Notes: generated by a model not told the origin, from the letters alone. 64,000 bases of DNA from Paguma larvata (GCA_030068075.1 CM057824.1:124114414-124178413), one strand, 5' to 3'; positions 34,494 to 45,700 are shown, counted from the first letter of the stretch. Translations and numbers: made by a program.

Positions 34494-34690
34494 TGTCTGG
34501 TGGCTCAGTCGGTTGAGCATCCAACTTCAGCTCAGATCATGATCTAGCAGTTCACAAGTTTGAGCCCCACATCAGGCTCTCTGCTGTCAGTGCAGAACCT
34601 GTTCTGATCCTCTGTCCCCTTCTCTCTGTCCCTGCTCTGCTCGTGCTCTCTTTCAAAAATAAATAAACATTAAAAATAAAAACAAAATAT
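34494..34690 (+). mobile_element. Can-SINE, + orientation, head shortened
   Basis: Begins at ggtggctcagtcggttgagc and lacks the first 10 or so bases of the tRNA-like head. The middle, CT tract and tail tcaaaaataaataaacatta are present. Confidence 0.93.
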
Positions 34691-35086
34691 CCCAGTGTTG
34701 TCAAATAAAAGGATTTCATTTTTATAATGATGATAAGTGTACTCTTGAGGGCCAGAAGGGTGGCTGTTGGGCCAATAGGAGGGAAAAGTTCATTAAATTG
34801 TTCTCCAAATGCTTCTTTTTTCCCCCTCCAAATGCTTCTTTATTGCTGAGCTCCTACATGTCATGTCTTCATCACTTATATTTGCAGAGTAAAATATTTA
34901 AAGTGTCTTACCTTAGCTAATGAAGCTTAGCAGGTCAATTAAATGGTACAATCAGACAGTAAGCTACAGGTAGAAAAAAATAAAAGGAGTAACGAAAACA
35001 AAATAAGACTAATAAACAAATGAACAGCAGTCTGGCTAATGTAAATGACGATTTATAAACTTAACAATATAACAATCTGAGTGATG
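34691..35086. other. Unassigned noncoding stretch
   Basis: Nothing recognised, apart from a small local repeat of ctccaaatgcttctt (about 34803 and 34826). Confidence 0.45.
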
Positions 35087-35278
35087 GGGCATCTGGGTGA
35101 CTCACTGGGTTAAGTATCCAACTCTTGGTTTCGGCTTAGGTCATGATCTCATAGTTTGTGAGATGGAGTACTGCATCAGCACAGAACCTGTTAGCACGGA
35201 GTCTGCTTGGAACTCTTTTTCTCCCTCTCTGCCCCTCTCCCCACCTCCCTCAAAATAAATAAATAAACTTAAAAAAAA
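35087..35278 (+). mobile_element. Can-SINE, + orientation
   Basis: Head ggggcatctgggtgactcac, tcatgatctcatagtttgtg, short CT tract and tail tcaaaataaataaataaact. Imperfect target duplications tctgagtgatg / tccgagtaatg at about 35076 and 35280. Confidence 0.93.
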
Positions 35279-35314
35279 TTCCGAGTAATGATTTGGATAA
35301 GAAGATTGAAATGG

Positions 35315-35332
35315 AAAAAAAAAAAAAAAAAA
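35315..35332. repeat. Poly-A run
   Basis: About 18 consecutive A residues. The Phe-rich minus frames at 35141-35481 read through it. Confidence 0.95.
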
Positions 35333-35639
35333 GACAAAAATGACACCAGCTCCAAAGAGAGGTCTCCTTTTAATGTCCTCACATGGGAGCAAAGCTGGAA
35401 AGAATTAAGTTGATACAAGTCAGTCAGTATCCTTCTGCCTTTGTTGGGGGCCTCTGTAGATCGCCCTCGGCAGAAAGCCAAGGATGAGGGCTAAAGCAAA
35501 GCATCTAGTGCTTGAGAGCAGGCTCTGACTGAGAAAGATAATGAGTTTGCTTTTGAGTACATATTGACATGTTTTTGCTACATATCACATATGATTTTTT
35601 CTTCATACTATCCAATTAAGGTAGGTGGTATTATTGTGT

Positions 35640-35804
35640 AATTATTATTGAGAGGGGTAAGGGGCATGGGGGGGAGAGAATATTAAGGAAACTCCATGCC
35701 CAGTGCAGAGCCCCACAGGGGGCTCAATCTCATGACTCTGATATCATGACCTGAGCTGCAATCAAGAGTCAGTCATTTAACCGACTGAGCCACCCAGGTG
35801 CCCC
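35640..35804 (-). mobile_element. Can-SINE, minus strand, degraded
   Basis: Short, diverged copy with atatcatgacctgagctgca and the head end gccacccaggtgcccc. The GA tract is reduced. Target duplications ggtaggtggtatta / aggtggtatggtatta at about 35621 and 35805. Confidence 0.88.
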
Positions 35805-35849
35805 AGGTGGTATGGTATTATATTTATTATCTGTATTAAAAAAGAGACT

Positions 35850-35880
35850 CATATATATATATACATATATATATAGACTC

Positions 35881-35930
<50 letters not shown>

Positions 35931-35935
35931 AATAA
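35850..35935. repeat. (TA)n microsatellite with ACAC edge
   Basis: Two TA blocks joined by an agactcatat repeat (35846 and 35874). The second block has more than 20 TA units, then grades into ACAC. Confidence 0.96.
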
Positions 35936-36199
35936 CTTAACCAAAATTGTACTTTTTCCTTGGAAGGAGAAATCGAAATTTATGTTCTACTTTATCAACT
36001 TCCAAAGTTCAAACATATGGCTCCAGGTGACCTCCATCTGGTCTTAACAGGTAGACAAACTAGACATAAAAATTTCCTTAAAACACATGGACCAAAGTTT
36101 AAGTCAAGAATTTCCAAATAATTCAAATAAAATTTCATTCTTTCAATGTTTGCAGTACGGCATATTTGTTAGGATTTTCTGTGGAAACAGTGGTAGAAG

Positions 36200-37370
36200 T
36201 TCCTTTCAATAATTTATTCAAGAACAGTTTATTGACCTAGTAACACTACAAGTAGAGTAAAAGAAAATATTCTCTGACTTCATGGTAAATACAGTTTAAA
36301 AGGAAAGAAAGTAATTAAAAAATAGAAATGATACATAAACAGCTTCAAACTTTGAAAAAAATCATATTTCACAAAAAAGCAAGATGTTCTTGTTTAGTAT
36401 AAATGTGCTTATATAGTATAATAAAGAAAAATGTTATTTTGACTGGGGACACAAAAGTTCTACGGAAAAGATGTTATCTGACATCTATTACGATTGCAGT
36501 AAGCCAATGGGAGAATTTTGTCCAGGAAAGTAATATGATTCCACTTCTATTTTTAAAAGATTACTCTGGCAGTTGTGGAGGAAGGATCAAAGAGAGTCAG
36601 TAGCAGAATTAAGAAGAGAGAAAAGAAAGCAATTACACTGTCTTGGAAAAAGTAACAGGATTAGAGTAAGGCGGGATATCAAAATAATGATAGAGGGACT
36701 TGGATGTATTTCAAGAGACGTTTTGTAGGGAAAATTCCAGGCTACAGAGATGTATATTATATGCATCTCTGGGGGGTGGGGGGGTAGGGGAATGTCACAG
36801 GAACATGAGGTTTGTCCCAGCTACTTTGTGTACAGAGGTGCCATTTACTAAAAAGAAGAATGCTGGCAAGATTGTAGGTTAAGGGGAATGATCAGTAGTT
36901 TGGGCTTAAATATTATGTGCTAAAAGTCTCTTTAATGTCTTGTTACAGATGGTGGGTAGGCTGTTGAATACATTGGTCTGAAGATCAGAAGAAGAAATTG
37001 GGAATCGACCAAAGATGGCTGATACCGGAAGTGATGGGATTCCTAAGATTGCTAAGGTAAGCGGATGGCGTGAGAAGGGAAGACAGGGCCTGGAAAGGAG
37101 GCGGAGGAGAAGGAGGAATGAGAGGCAAGAATGAGGCTCTACAAGAAAGAAGGAACATCGACGGCATGAAATAGAGCCAGGAGGTCAGAAAAGGTGATGA
37201 TTAAACAGCCCGTGTTGACCATTACAACGAGGAGGTTACAAATAACCATAACAGGAACAATTCAAGCAGAAGGATATTGGGAGCATCAAGAGAGGATGGA
37301 ACAGAAAATGGGGGGTGAGAAGTGAAGCCAGCCTATGTAGACCACTTTGATGGAGGCTACCATCAAAGAA
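36200..37370 (-). mobile_element. L2 LINE, about 1.2 kb, minus strand
   Basis: One of the longest L2 copies here. Antisense blocks run in order: agaacagtttattgacctag (3' end), aaagattactctggcagttg near 36557, ggacttggatgtatttcaag near 36697, ggtgccatttactaaaaaga near 36837, and ttgaccattacaacgaggag near 37215. Plus frames 36403-36603 and 36700-36882 and minus frames 36985-37167 and 37286-37492 fall wholly or mainly inside it and are rejected as genes. Confidence 0.65.
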
Positions 37371-37467
37371 TAGACACACAGGTGACTGATAAGTTGAAGT
37401 TTAATTTGATAATATATAATACAGAATAGATTTGAATGCCATTGAGAAGGATTCAGTAATAAAAAAA

Positions 37468-37665
37468 AGTAACAATAATAACTAATGTTCAAGGGCCTTG
37501 TATGCTGGGAGTTGTTCCATATTTACCCATATACACCTATTTACTCATAGCAATCCTATGAAATAGTTACTACTGTTTTGCATTTATAGATAAAGAAACT
37601 GGAGCACAGAAAGATGAGCGTGTCAAAGGTCCCAAGTTGGTAAGCGAAAGAGTCAGGATTTTTAA
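37468..37665 (-). mobile_element. MIR SINE, minus strand
   Basis: Antisense MIR: ctatttactcatagcaatcc, tatgaaatagttactactgt, atagataaagaaactggagc, aggtcccaagttggtaagcg. Well preserved. Confidence 0.85.
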
Positions 37666-38686
37666 AATCTCACTCTACTTTTGGTTCTTAATATTTCACA
37701 ATATATTAACTTTTCAAGTAGAGAGGAAAAGTTCAAAATGTAGGCAAGAGAGAAAACAACAGATAAAGTCCATGGAAGGCAGGGGAAAAAAAACAGAGTC
37801 TAAATAAATGTGGAGGGGTTGGACGTTATGAGGCAAAAGACCTATTCTTTGTTGGGTTTCGAAGTATTTTAATAAGGAAGTCTTGTTTATTATATTCGTC
37901 TACTGTGATGCAATAAATATTCAAATAATAAATGACAGTAATCTTTCTTTTAAGAAAAAAATGCATGGATTATAACAAGGCTTAAGGTTCTCCAAACAAG
38001 CACTAGTGTTTTTTACTTCCAACATCTAAGTAGCGTACTTCAGAAACTGAAACCCTCAATCCAGATGCCTTTCCCAGTACCCCTAGTAAGTGTTAAATTG
38101 CTTCCAATTTGATTAAGTATACAAAAGTGATTATTATGTGGTGTTGCTGGCTACATTTCAGGTGTGGCTGAAGCATGTATAAAGTGCTTTTGGATATGCT
38201 AACAACTCAGTAGTGTTAATTAAAGGCAATAATATGCTTGGCTCTGATTTGGAGGGTTCCTGCTTGGATGGAGACAATACTGAAAGTACAAACAGGAAAA
38301 AAAAAACACACTGAATTTTGAGAATTTTTCTTATCTCAGCAGAATTTGTTGGTTTCCAACGTGAAGCCAGGTAATCTCCTGACTTCTATAAATGGAATTC
38401 TTATGATTTTCAATTTATGGTGAACATGGGTGTGGAGGATAAAGGGAATTAAAATGAAAATCTCTTATTTACTGATAGAAGAAACCTTTCTAGCAAACTT
38501 TCTTAAAATTATGAATTTATTTCTTAAAAATTGAGGAATATATTTTTAGGTTAAAAAAAGTTACCATGTAGTACCATATATAGATATATAATGCACATGA
38601 AATTTATTTACTAATCACATTCTACTCTGATTATGGATGAAGCCTCTAAAAGATAATCTATTCTGGAGAAAATTATACCAATGTTT
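37666..38686. other. Unassigned AT-rich stretch
   Basis: No gene or named repeat. The 38200-38420 part is repeat-free and could be conserved DNA; untested. Confidence 0.4.
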
Positions 38687-39910
38687 TGTTAGAAAGAATA
38701 GCAACATTTGGGTTCCTTCCATAATTCAGCTATTATTGATAATGCTGCTTTAAACATCAATGTGCATGTATCCATTTGAATTAGTATTTTTATATCCTTT
38801 GGGTAAATACCTAGTAGTTCAATTGCTGGATCATAGGGCAGTTCTATTCTTAACTTTTTAGGAAACTGTATACTCCTTTTCAGGGGCTTTGTGAGTTTGC
38901 ATTCCCAACAGTGTAAGAGGATTCCCCATTCTTCTCATCCTAGCTAACACCTGTTGCTCCCTGTGTTATTAATTTTAGCCATTCTGACAAGAGTGAGGTG
39001 ACATTTATTGTAGTTTCATGTGTATTTTCCTGATGATCAGTGACATTGAGCATCTTTTCATGTCTCTGTTTGCCATCCATATGTCTTCTTTGAAAAAAAA
39101 AAGGCTATTGACGTCTTCTGCCCATTTTTAACTGGATTATTTGTTTTTTGAATGTTGAGTTTGATAAATTATTTATATATTTTGGATACTAACTCTTTAC
39201 CAGATACGTCATTTGCAAATATCTTCTTCCATTCAGTAGGCTGCCTTTTGGTTTTGCTGGTTATTTCCTTTGCTGACAGAGGCTTTTTATTTTGATGAAG
39301 TCCCAATGGTTTATTTTTGTTTTTGTTTGCCTTGCCTCAGGAGACATATCTAGTAAGAAGTTGTGATGGATGAGGTTACTACCTGTGTTCTCCTCCAGGA
39401 TTTTGATGGTTTCCTGTCTCACATTAGGTCTTTCACCCACTGATGAATAGATAAAGAAGATCTGGTACATACATACAATGGAATATTACTCAGCCATAAG
39501 AAAGAATGAAATCTTACCATTTGCAATGACATGATTGGAGCTAGAGAGTATTATGATAAGTGAAATAAGTCAGCCAGAGAAGGACAAATACCATATGATT
39601 TTATTCATATGTGGAATATAATACACAAAATAGATGAACACAGGGGGGAAAAAAAGAAGCAAACCAAGAAACAGACTTTTAATTATGGAAAACAAATTGA
39701 GGGTTAATGGAGGGGAGGTGGGCAAGGGAATGGGTTAAATAGGTGATAGGTTCTGTGATGAGCACTGGGTATTGTATTTAAGGGTTGAATTACTAAATTG
39801 TACACCTGAAACTAATATTAAATTTTATGTTAGCTAACATGAACTTAAATAAAATTTGGGAAAGAAAAATAAATTAAATAAGGCTAAAAATGTTAGAAAG
39901 AATAGCAACA
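38687..39910 (+). mobile_element. 5'-inverted (twin-primed) L1 with 20-bp TSD
   Basis: A single L1 insertion with an internal inversion. Exact target duplications tgttagaaagaatagcaaca lie at 38687-38706 and 39891-39910. From 38707 to about 39434 the L1 is antisense: the minus strand encodes ORF2 pieces RQETIKILEENTGSN and KINHWDFIKIKSLC, followed by the older 3' coding region. From about 39435 to 39890 it is sense 3' end: aatggaatattactcagcca, tgatgagcactgggtattgt, ttgtacacctgaaactaata, and an A-rich tail. The two pieces are nearly contiguous in L1 order, as twin priming predicts. Confidence 0.9.
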
Positions 39911-40095
39911 AACTGCTTTCCATCTTCCTGGGATGGATAGAAAGAAGTCATGCCTAATTTTGTTTTCCCCACACACGCCCTCCTTCCTTCTTCCCTCCAA
40001 TTATTCTTCCTTCCAAGGAAACATACTGCAATTTACAATGTGGAATAACCCCAGACTTATAAAAAATGGTCAATTTCTGATTTACTGTTTATTAT
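39911..40095. other. Unassigned noncoding stretch
   Basis: Short unique segment between the L1 and a small SINE. Confidence 0.4.
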
Positions 40096-40231
40096 TCTTT
40101 TTTAAAAAAAATTTAAAATTTTTGATTGATTGATCAATTGATTTTTGGTAATCTCTATACCCAGCATTGAACTCAAACTCATGACCCCAAGATTAAGAGT
40201 CAAATGCTCTTCTGACTGAGCTCGCCAGACA
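40096..40231 (-). mobile_element. Short carnivoran SINE of a second type, minus strand
   Basis: Reads ggtaatctctatacccagca, tcaaactcatgaccccaaga, ttaagagtcaaatgctcttc, and tgactgagctcgccagac. This resembles the older Can-SINE form that lacks the GA tract, about 135 bp. It differs from the other 22 copies. Confidence 0.75.
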
Positions 40232-40710
40232 TTCTTACTATTAATTATTTCTAAAGAATAATTACCAAAGATTTGTTATAGGATTTCAAAGAAAAAAAGA
40301 AAGATTACTCTAGTTTTCTATATTATATGATCCAAACATTTCTGAGAATTTATATTCATAAGATTTGGTAACTTCTTTTGGGGCATTAAAATTGATGGGA
40401 ACATGAGCAGCATAAGCTACTGTTGCCTAAATTCCAAAGGAAAGGATGTGAGAATTCAGCATATCTTAATTTCCTATCATCCTTAATGCTATGATGTTAC
40501 TATTCTAATGATAATGAAGAAAAGAAATGGATGAGAAAAAGGCTGCAATCATTAATCAATGAAAAATTCAAAAGTAAAAATGACAATAATATTCCATCAT
40601 AAGAAAATTAAAGAAAGGATATTTGGTAGATGGTTAGATTCAACATCATAAGCAACACACCAATAACACAAGAGGATTAGATCAGCCTAACAAATAAAAG
40701 ATTTCCTACC

Positions 40711-40939
40711 GGGGCACCTGGGTGACTCAGTCGATTAAGCTTGGGACTTGAGCCCAAGTCATGATCTCGAGGTTCTGTGACTTAGAGTCCCACATCATCA
40801 AGCTCTCTGCTGTCAGCGAGGAGCCCACCTTGATCCTCTGTCTCCCCCCTCTGCCCTTCCCCTGCTCATGTATGCACTTTCTCTCTCTCTTCTCTCTCTC
40901 TCTCAAAAATAAGCATTATTTTTTAAAATAATAATTTAA
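40711..40939 (+). mobile_element. Can-SINE, + orientation
   Basis: Head ggggcacctgggtgactcag, tcatgatctcgaggttctgt, CT microsatellite (40880-40904), AT-rich tail. Target duplications aaaagatttccta at about 40697 and 40941. Confidence 0.95.
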
Positions 40940-40974
40940 AAAAAGATTTCCTAACAAACTGAGTGCAAATTACT

Positions 40975-41311
40975 TGATCACATTTCTGTGAGAATCTTTT
41001 GTCAAGACAGCTCCCCCCTCTCACTAAAGACCATTTGGCCACAAAATAGCGTCCTAGGGATCCCCCCTTATTCCAGGAAATTGAATATTAACCAATTCTT
41101 TCCCTTTTAAAATGCCCCCAAATTTGCTTGCTTGTCCCTTTGCAAGCTAACCAATGATTGCCAAAGATACCTGAAGATCAATTAGAGAGTCCTCGATCCC
41201 CCACCCTGCCCCCGCCTCCTGCTTGCAAACTTTTTACCTTAATGGAAAACTTGAGAGAGACTCTGTCAGTGTTTCCTATTTTTTACTGTATAAAACTGTT
41301 TCTTCTTTCCA
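40975..41311 (+). mobile_element. Possible LTR U3 fragment
   Basis: A GC-richer block with promoter-like spacing: two ccaat motifs (aaccaattct near 41090 and aaccaatgat near 41149) and a TATA-like tataaaa at 41288-41294, preceded by C-rich patches. This layout resembles retroviral-type U3 DNA. No R/U5, TG...CA ends or target duplication are seen, so the call is tentative. Confidence 0.3.
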
Positions 41312-41405
41312 ACTCCTTTTACAGATAAAAGGCAGAGTGCCTTGTTTAAGATCATATGAACTATTTCAAAATCTAATTTGGGGCTTTGATCTCTAATCCC
41401 TCAAA
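41312..41405 (-). mobile_element. MIR fragment, minus strand
   Basis: ttttacagataaaaggcaga, cttgtttaagatcatatgaa and taatttggggctttgatctc follow the antisense MIR core. Confidence 0.55.
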
Positions 41406-41495
41406 TATTTTAAATACTCTAGCTTACAGACCCATTTGGATGTTTTATCTAAGTTAGTAATTCTGACCAAATCAAACAGAACTACTGTCATATAA

Positions 41496-41644
41496 TTGAT
41501 TCTTCTAGATACCACAGTGGACCAAGATAAAATCGGTGAAGAAGAAGAAGAAAAAAAAGTAAGTCTCATTTTCAGCCTAATCCTTACACCTGAGGTGAGC
41601 ATCCCGCTGATGGTACTACTATTTGAAAAGGATTTCATTCCATA
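41496..41644 (+). other. Exon-like open segment with strong splice-site matches
   Basis: Nucleotides 41509-41558 (50 nt) are preceded by tgattcttctag and followed by a consensus donor gtaagt (41559). In the frame that stays open from 41496 to 41644 they encode TTVDQDKIGEEEEEKK, an acidic-then-basic low-complexity stretch. A second donor-like gtgagc follows at 41595. I recognise no protein. The GAA run could be a simple repeat, so this may be chance. Not called a gene. Confidence 0.25.
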
Positions 41645-42004
41645 ATTTGACAGATTGAAACCCAAAAGGCAGAATTGAGTCAGTAGTTTAACATGACAAA
41701 GCCAAATTTGGTAAGTGTGATTTTTCAAACCCTAATATTGTGGGAATGTGCACATATGCACACACAAGCATATGAAAGAGGAGATATTGGAGTTCCTTTA
41801 AAGGGGAACAAGATCAGAAAACCAAGTGAAGTGAAGGCAGAGGGTCTTGCTGAGGGGAAAAAGTGCATCAAAGGAAAAGAGGGAATAACCTGGAAAACAA
41901 ATATTTTAGGAAATTTTAACTTTGGTCTGGGGTTGGTTGTGTCTTTTTTGACCCCCTGAATTATTGCTTTGGTCTGGTCCCTGGATCCCCTCCTGCTGCC
42001 ATTA
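41645..42004. other. Unassigned noncoding stretch
   Basis: The plus frame 41693-41959 and the minus frame 41725-42018 overlap, and neither resembles a known family. Confidence 0.4.
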
Positions 42005-42540
42005 TAGGCTTCTTTCATCCTGTGACCAGAGAATTCTAACTAAAACTTAAACCTGACCATGTATGTTCCCCATTTAAAGCCTCTTTTAATGGTTCCCAAT
42101 TGCTTTTAGAATAAATCTACCTCCTTCCTAGCATCTCACCAATATCCTCTTCCTCTCCTCCAACTCTTACCTTGCTCTTTCTTGCTTCTGGTCTCTGCAC
42201 CTGCTGCTCCCTCTGCTTGAAATAACCATGGCCCCGCCTGCCATTTTCTCTCTTAGCTAACCTCTATTCTTTTCAACTCACTGCTTAGAAACCTCTTTCT
42301 GGAAAGCCTCTTACATCTACTTCCCTCCAAGTATTCTAGGTGGTCCAGTAGCATCCTGCAGTTATAAGCCCCTGCTTTATAGGGTGACCTAGGGTATTTA
42401 CTTGTTTCCTTGTCTATAAGACCCCTAGATTGTGAGCCAACTCATGATATAGTTTGGTGTCAATCTTATCCTCACTATGCAAATAGTGTTTAGTAGAGTT
42501 CATGGAATAGAGCAACTAATTAATAACATAAACTAATGAC
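42005..42540 (+). mobile_element. L2 LINE remnant, + strand
   Basis: Sense L2: aaagcctcttttaatggttc, cttttagaataaatctacct, ctgcacctgctgctccctct, aacctctttctggaaagcct, gacccctagattgtgagcca, and the 3' end gtttagtagagttcatgg. Confidence 0.7.
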
Positions 42541-43391
42541 TGAATACATTTGAAAGTGGCTTAGATATACTGTAAAAATAAAAAAGAAAAATACATAAAA
42601 GATAAAGGGTTACAAAATATTTTTTTCTAAAATGTGACTTAAAAATAAACGTATATCCTCAGCCTCCTTTTGAAAGCTTTTAAGACCTCAGTAAAATATA
42701 GCCATCCTGATTTGTGATTATACCAATAGTACAACAATGATATGTGGTCCGCTGACAAAATGGAATGCTTTGCAGAGCTAGAAAATTAGATTAAAACAGA
42801 ACAAACTGATTGGATTTAAAGATTATATGGGGTCACAGTCTCAAGACTTGCATTTGAGAATTGCCAGTAGTGGGAGTATTATATTATCCATAAATCCATC
42901 TTCCATGCAAAGCAGTCCATGGTGTGAGCCAGGCTGATGCTGTTGCAACTCATATTTTTTGAGAAAAGTTCATTTCAGTATATGATGTTAAGGCAAGTTA
43001 TTCCATATTATTTGCATGCTACATTATTATTTACTTGGTACTTCAAAAGGGATTAAACATAAAGTATGGTGCTTGTCATGACACTTACGTTTCAAACATA
43101 ATAATTCTTCCACTCAAACATAATCCATACATGAATTAAGAATGACTGCATGGTTAGCACACATATGACATATTCTTAGGTGGTAAAATTCTGGTCAGAT
43201 ACACCTAAATATGTTTCTGGAAACTCTATGCTGAAATTCTTATCACTTATAAATTTAATTTAATGCATTCTAAATTCTTTCACTTCTTGCACTAGGAATT
43301 TGAAAACATCTCAGTCAACAAAACAAAACAAAAGCAAAAACTAGAATATTCTCAGTGATGTGAGAAGCAGCCATTAAAATCTGTCCATTAA
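42541..43391. other. Unassigned AT-rich noncoding stretch
   Basis: No gene or repeat recognised. Confidence 0.5.
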
Positions 43392-43431
43392 TGCACACAG
43401 ACACACACACACACATACACACACACACGCT

Positions 43432-43463
<32 letters not shown>
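43392..43463. repeat. (CA)n tract with CG-rich core
   Basis: About 70 bp of mostly alternating pyrimidine-purine sequence with an internal cgctcgcgcgc segment at 43428-43438. Confidence 0.97.
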
Positions 43464-43506
43464 AAACCCTTCAACTCTAAAAACTCAACTAAATTAAATT
43501 TCTTAG

Positions 43507-43579
43507 GGTTTTTTGTTTGTTTGTTTGTTGTTGTTTTTTTTTTGGTTTTTGGTTTTTGGTTTCTTTTTTTAATTTTTTT
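43507..43579. repeat. T-rich low-complexity tract (GTTT and GGTTTTT units)
   Basis: Runs of GTTT, then GTT, then three GGTTTTT units. It is strand-asymmetric. Confidence 0.9.
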
Positions 43580-44422
43580 TCCTTACTGATGGTCTTAATT
43601 GTACAAACTGTTATATGATTGGTATTTCCCATGTTAAAATATAGATTTTGAAAGAACTGCCTCTAGCTTAGCAACATTTGGGTAGGGCAAGAGAGTTGTA
43701 GTTATGGCCATAAATATTTTTAACCTTTTAAGACAAAGCTAAAAATGAATTGTCTATCTATAGAGATAAACTTATATTTGTTGATTCATAAGGGGAAAAA
43801 AGATTGCTCTCAAACTTCTTGTCTCTTATACTTCCTCTACCTCCACAGAGGCAAAGATACCTGCCTATGACAAATAAAATATCATATTTTAATCCCTTGC
43901 TGTCCAATTTCGAGATTTAAAAAAATTAGATAATTACCATGGTGATTACAGACTATCGTGAAAATACACAGTCAGTTGCTTGGCATTATTAGAAAACTAA
44001 TACATGTTATTTTGAGTGTTAAAAATAAAGCATTGCTTACTAACTGGGAATATTAATAATAATATAAAGAACTACTTAAAGAATTAGTAGAGATTAGGAC
44101 GCAAGCAAATATGGGGTTTAACTATAAGAATTTTCCATGTCTAAATGACCTTCTGTTTTATACTGCATATTAAAGATGTACAGAAATGAGAAAAAATGGA
44201 AATTATTAAAGTTGGATCAATATAAAAATATTGAACTTTTTAAGGATTTCTAAGCCTATTTTCTGTAAGATTTATTTTTCCTCCATTTTCACAGAGCAAG
44301 AGATAAAACAAATCTATTCTATCCCTATGAAGTTTGAATAAGGCCAAATTTTGAAAGGTTAATTAGAAGAAAACTAATATCCTAGAGGAAGGTAAGGTTT
44401 GAAGTGGGTTCTCTAATCCTTT
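43580..44422. other. Unassigned AT-rich noncoding stretch
   Basis: No gene or repeat recognised. Confidence 0.5.
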
Positions 44423-44578
44423 GCTCCTCAAAATATGGTCCTTGGACCAGCAGCACTGGCAGCACTGGGAGATTATAAGAAATGCAGAATCTCCTGGTGC
44501 TGCTCTAGAAATGCTAAATTCTAGTTGCATGGTTACAAGATCTCCTGGAGATCTGTATACACGTTAAAGTTTGAGAAG
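44423..44578 (-). mobile_element. MER5-type hAT element
   Basis: gctcctcaaaatatggtcct, ttggaccagcagcactggca, aagaaatgcagaatctcctg, and the terminus cacgttaaagtttgagaagg. The middle is shortened relative to MER5A. Confidence 0.75.
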
Positions 44579-45149
44579 GAAAATTCTATTACACAGGTAC
44601 CTTTAATTCATTCCTCCTTAAAGTTTGAGGAGATGTAGCACAGCTCACATCCACAATGTTTTTTCTATGATATGAAGGGGGTTATGTTTTAATTAGACAG
44701 CAAATACAGTATGTGTAAGGGATGTGATTTTCCTCTTATTACACTGTCAGTAATGATAAATTTGTCAATGAGCAATCAATATTAAAATGATTTCTTCATA
44801 TTACTCTATAACTTGAAGCTATAAAGGGAATGCTGTTTGAGGTAATAAAAACAGACTCTTGCTAACATCATTGAGTTTGTATGGAATTAGAAGTCATTTG
44901 CTATATAAAGAGAACAATTTCCAGAATGAGTTACTTTGTATGTTTCTTTTCTTATTAACTGTTAGTAATTAGAGCTTTATAAATCTATGTGATTGCAAAA
45001 TAAATGAACCTCTGTGTTTTTTTACTCTATTTTACAGGTGATAAATTCATTTTATTATACCATCCCCCCAATCTGAATACTTTTGTTATTTTAATAAGTT
45101 TAATTGATTCATTTCATTGCTTTTCATGCTGAACTCTAATAAATAAATA
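44579..45149. other. Unassigned AT-rich noncoding stretch
   Basis: No gene or repeat recognised. Confidence 0.5.
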
Positions 45150-45700
45150 GTGATTGTTCTATACTTGCTAGGACAAAGCACAGTGTGGGAAATGGTGTCT
45201 ATTAAATGATGAATAAGATACAATCTCTGCTCTCAAACACACTCCAGTTCATCAGGGGAGTGAAGACATATACACAAATAACCATGATTAATTTCAATGA
45301 CAAAGAAAATGCTGTGGGAACACAGAGAACAGTCACTTCTGATTTGTGGAATTAGTTAAGACTTCTTGAAGGAGAAAACACTTAAAACTAGGCCAAGGAG
45401 GATTGCTGAGATAATAAGAGGAAAAACTTATAAAGGGTATTTTTTTGTGTGAAGAGAGCAAGAGTATCTCCATGTGTCCAGGGCATTATTACAAAAAGTG
45501 TCTAAGGAAGGAAGGAACCAAATAATTTTACTTAGTTAGCTACTTGCATTAAAGTATACACAGTTTAAAATATGACTCTTGAAAAAATGTATATGATGAG
45601 TTCCTGGTCAGTTTTTTTAAGTGAATTAATGAGGGAAGTGGCAAGATGATAAAATCCATTCTAAGGAGAGTAAAATAGGCTGCTTAACATAAAGTCAGTG
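45150..45700 (-). mobile_element. L2 LINE remnant, minus strand
   Basis: Antisense L2: gataagatacaatctctgct, tcatcaggggagtgaagaca, aaatgctgtgggaacacaga, gacttcttgaaggagaaaac, and a diverged end to about 45690. Confidence 0.55.

Noticed and set aside
41393..41728. 111-codon minus-strand frame
   Set aside because: No family resemblance. It is antisense to the exon-like segment, and its Ser run comes from the GAA repeat.
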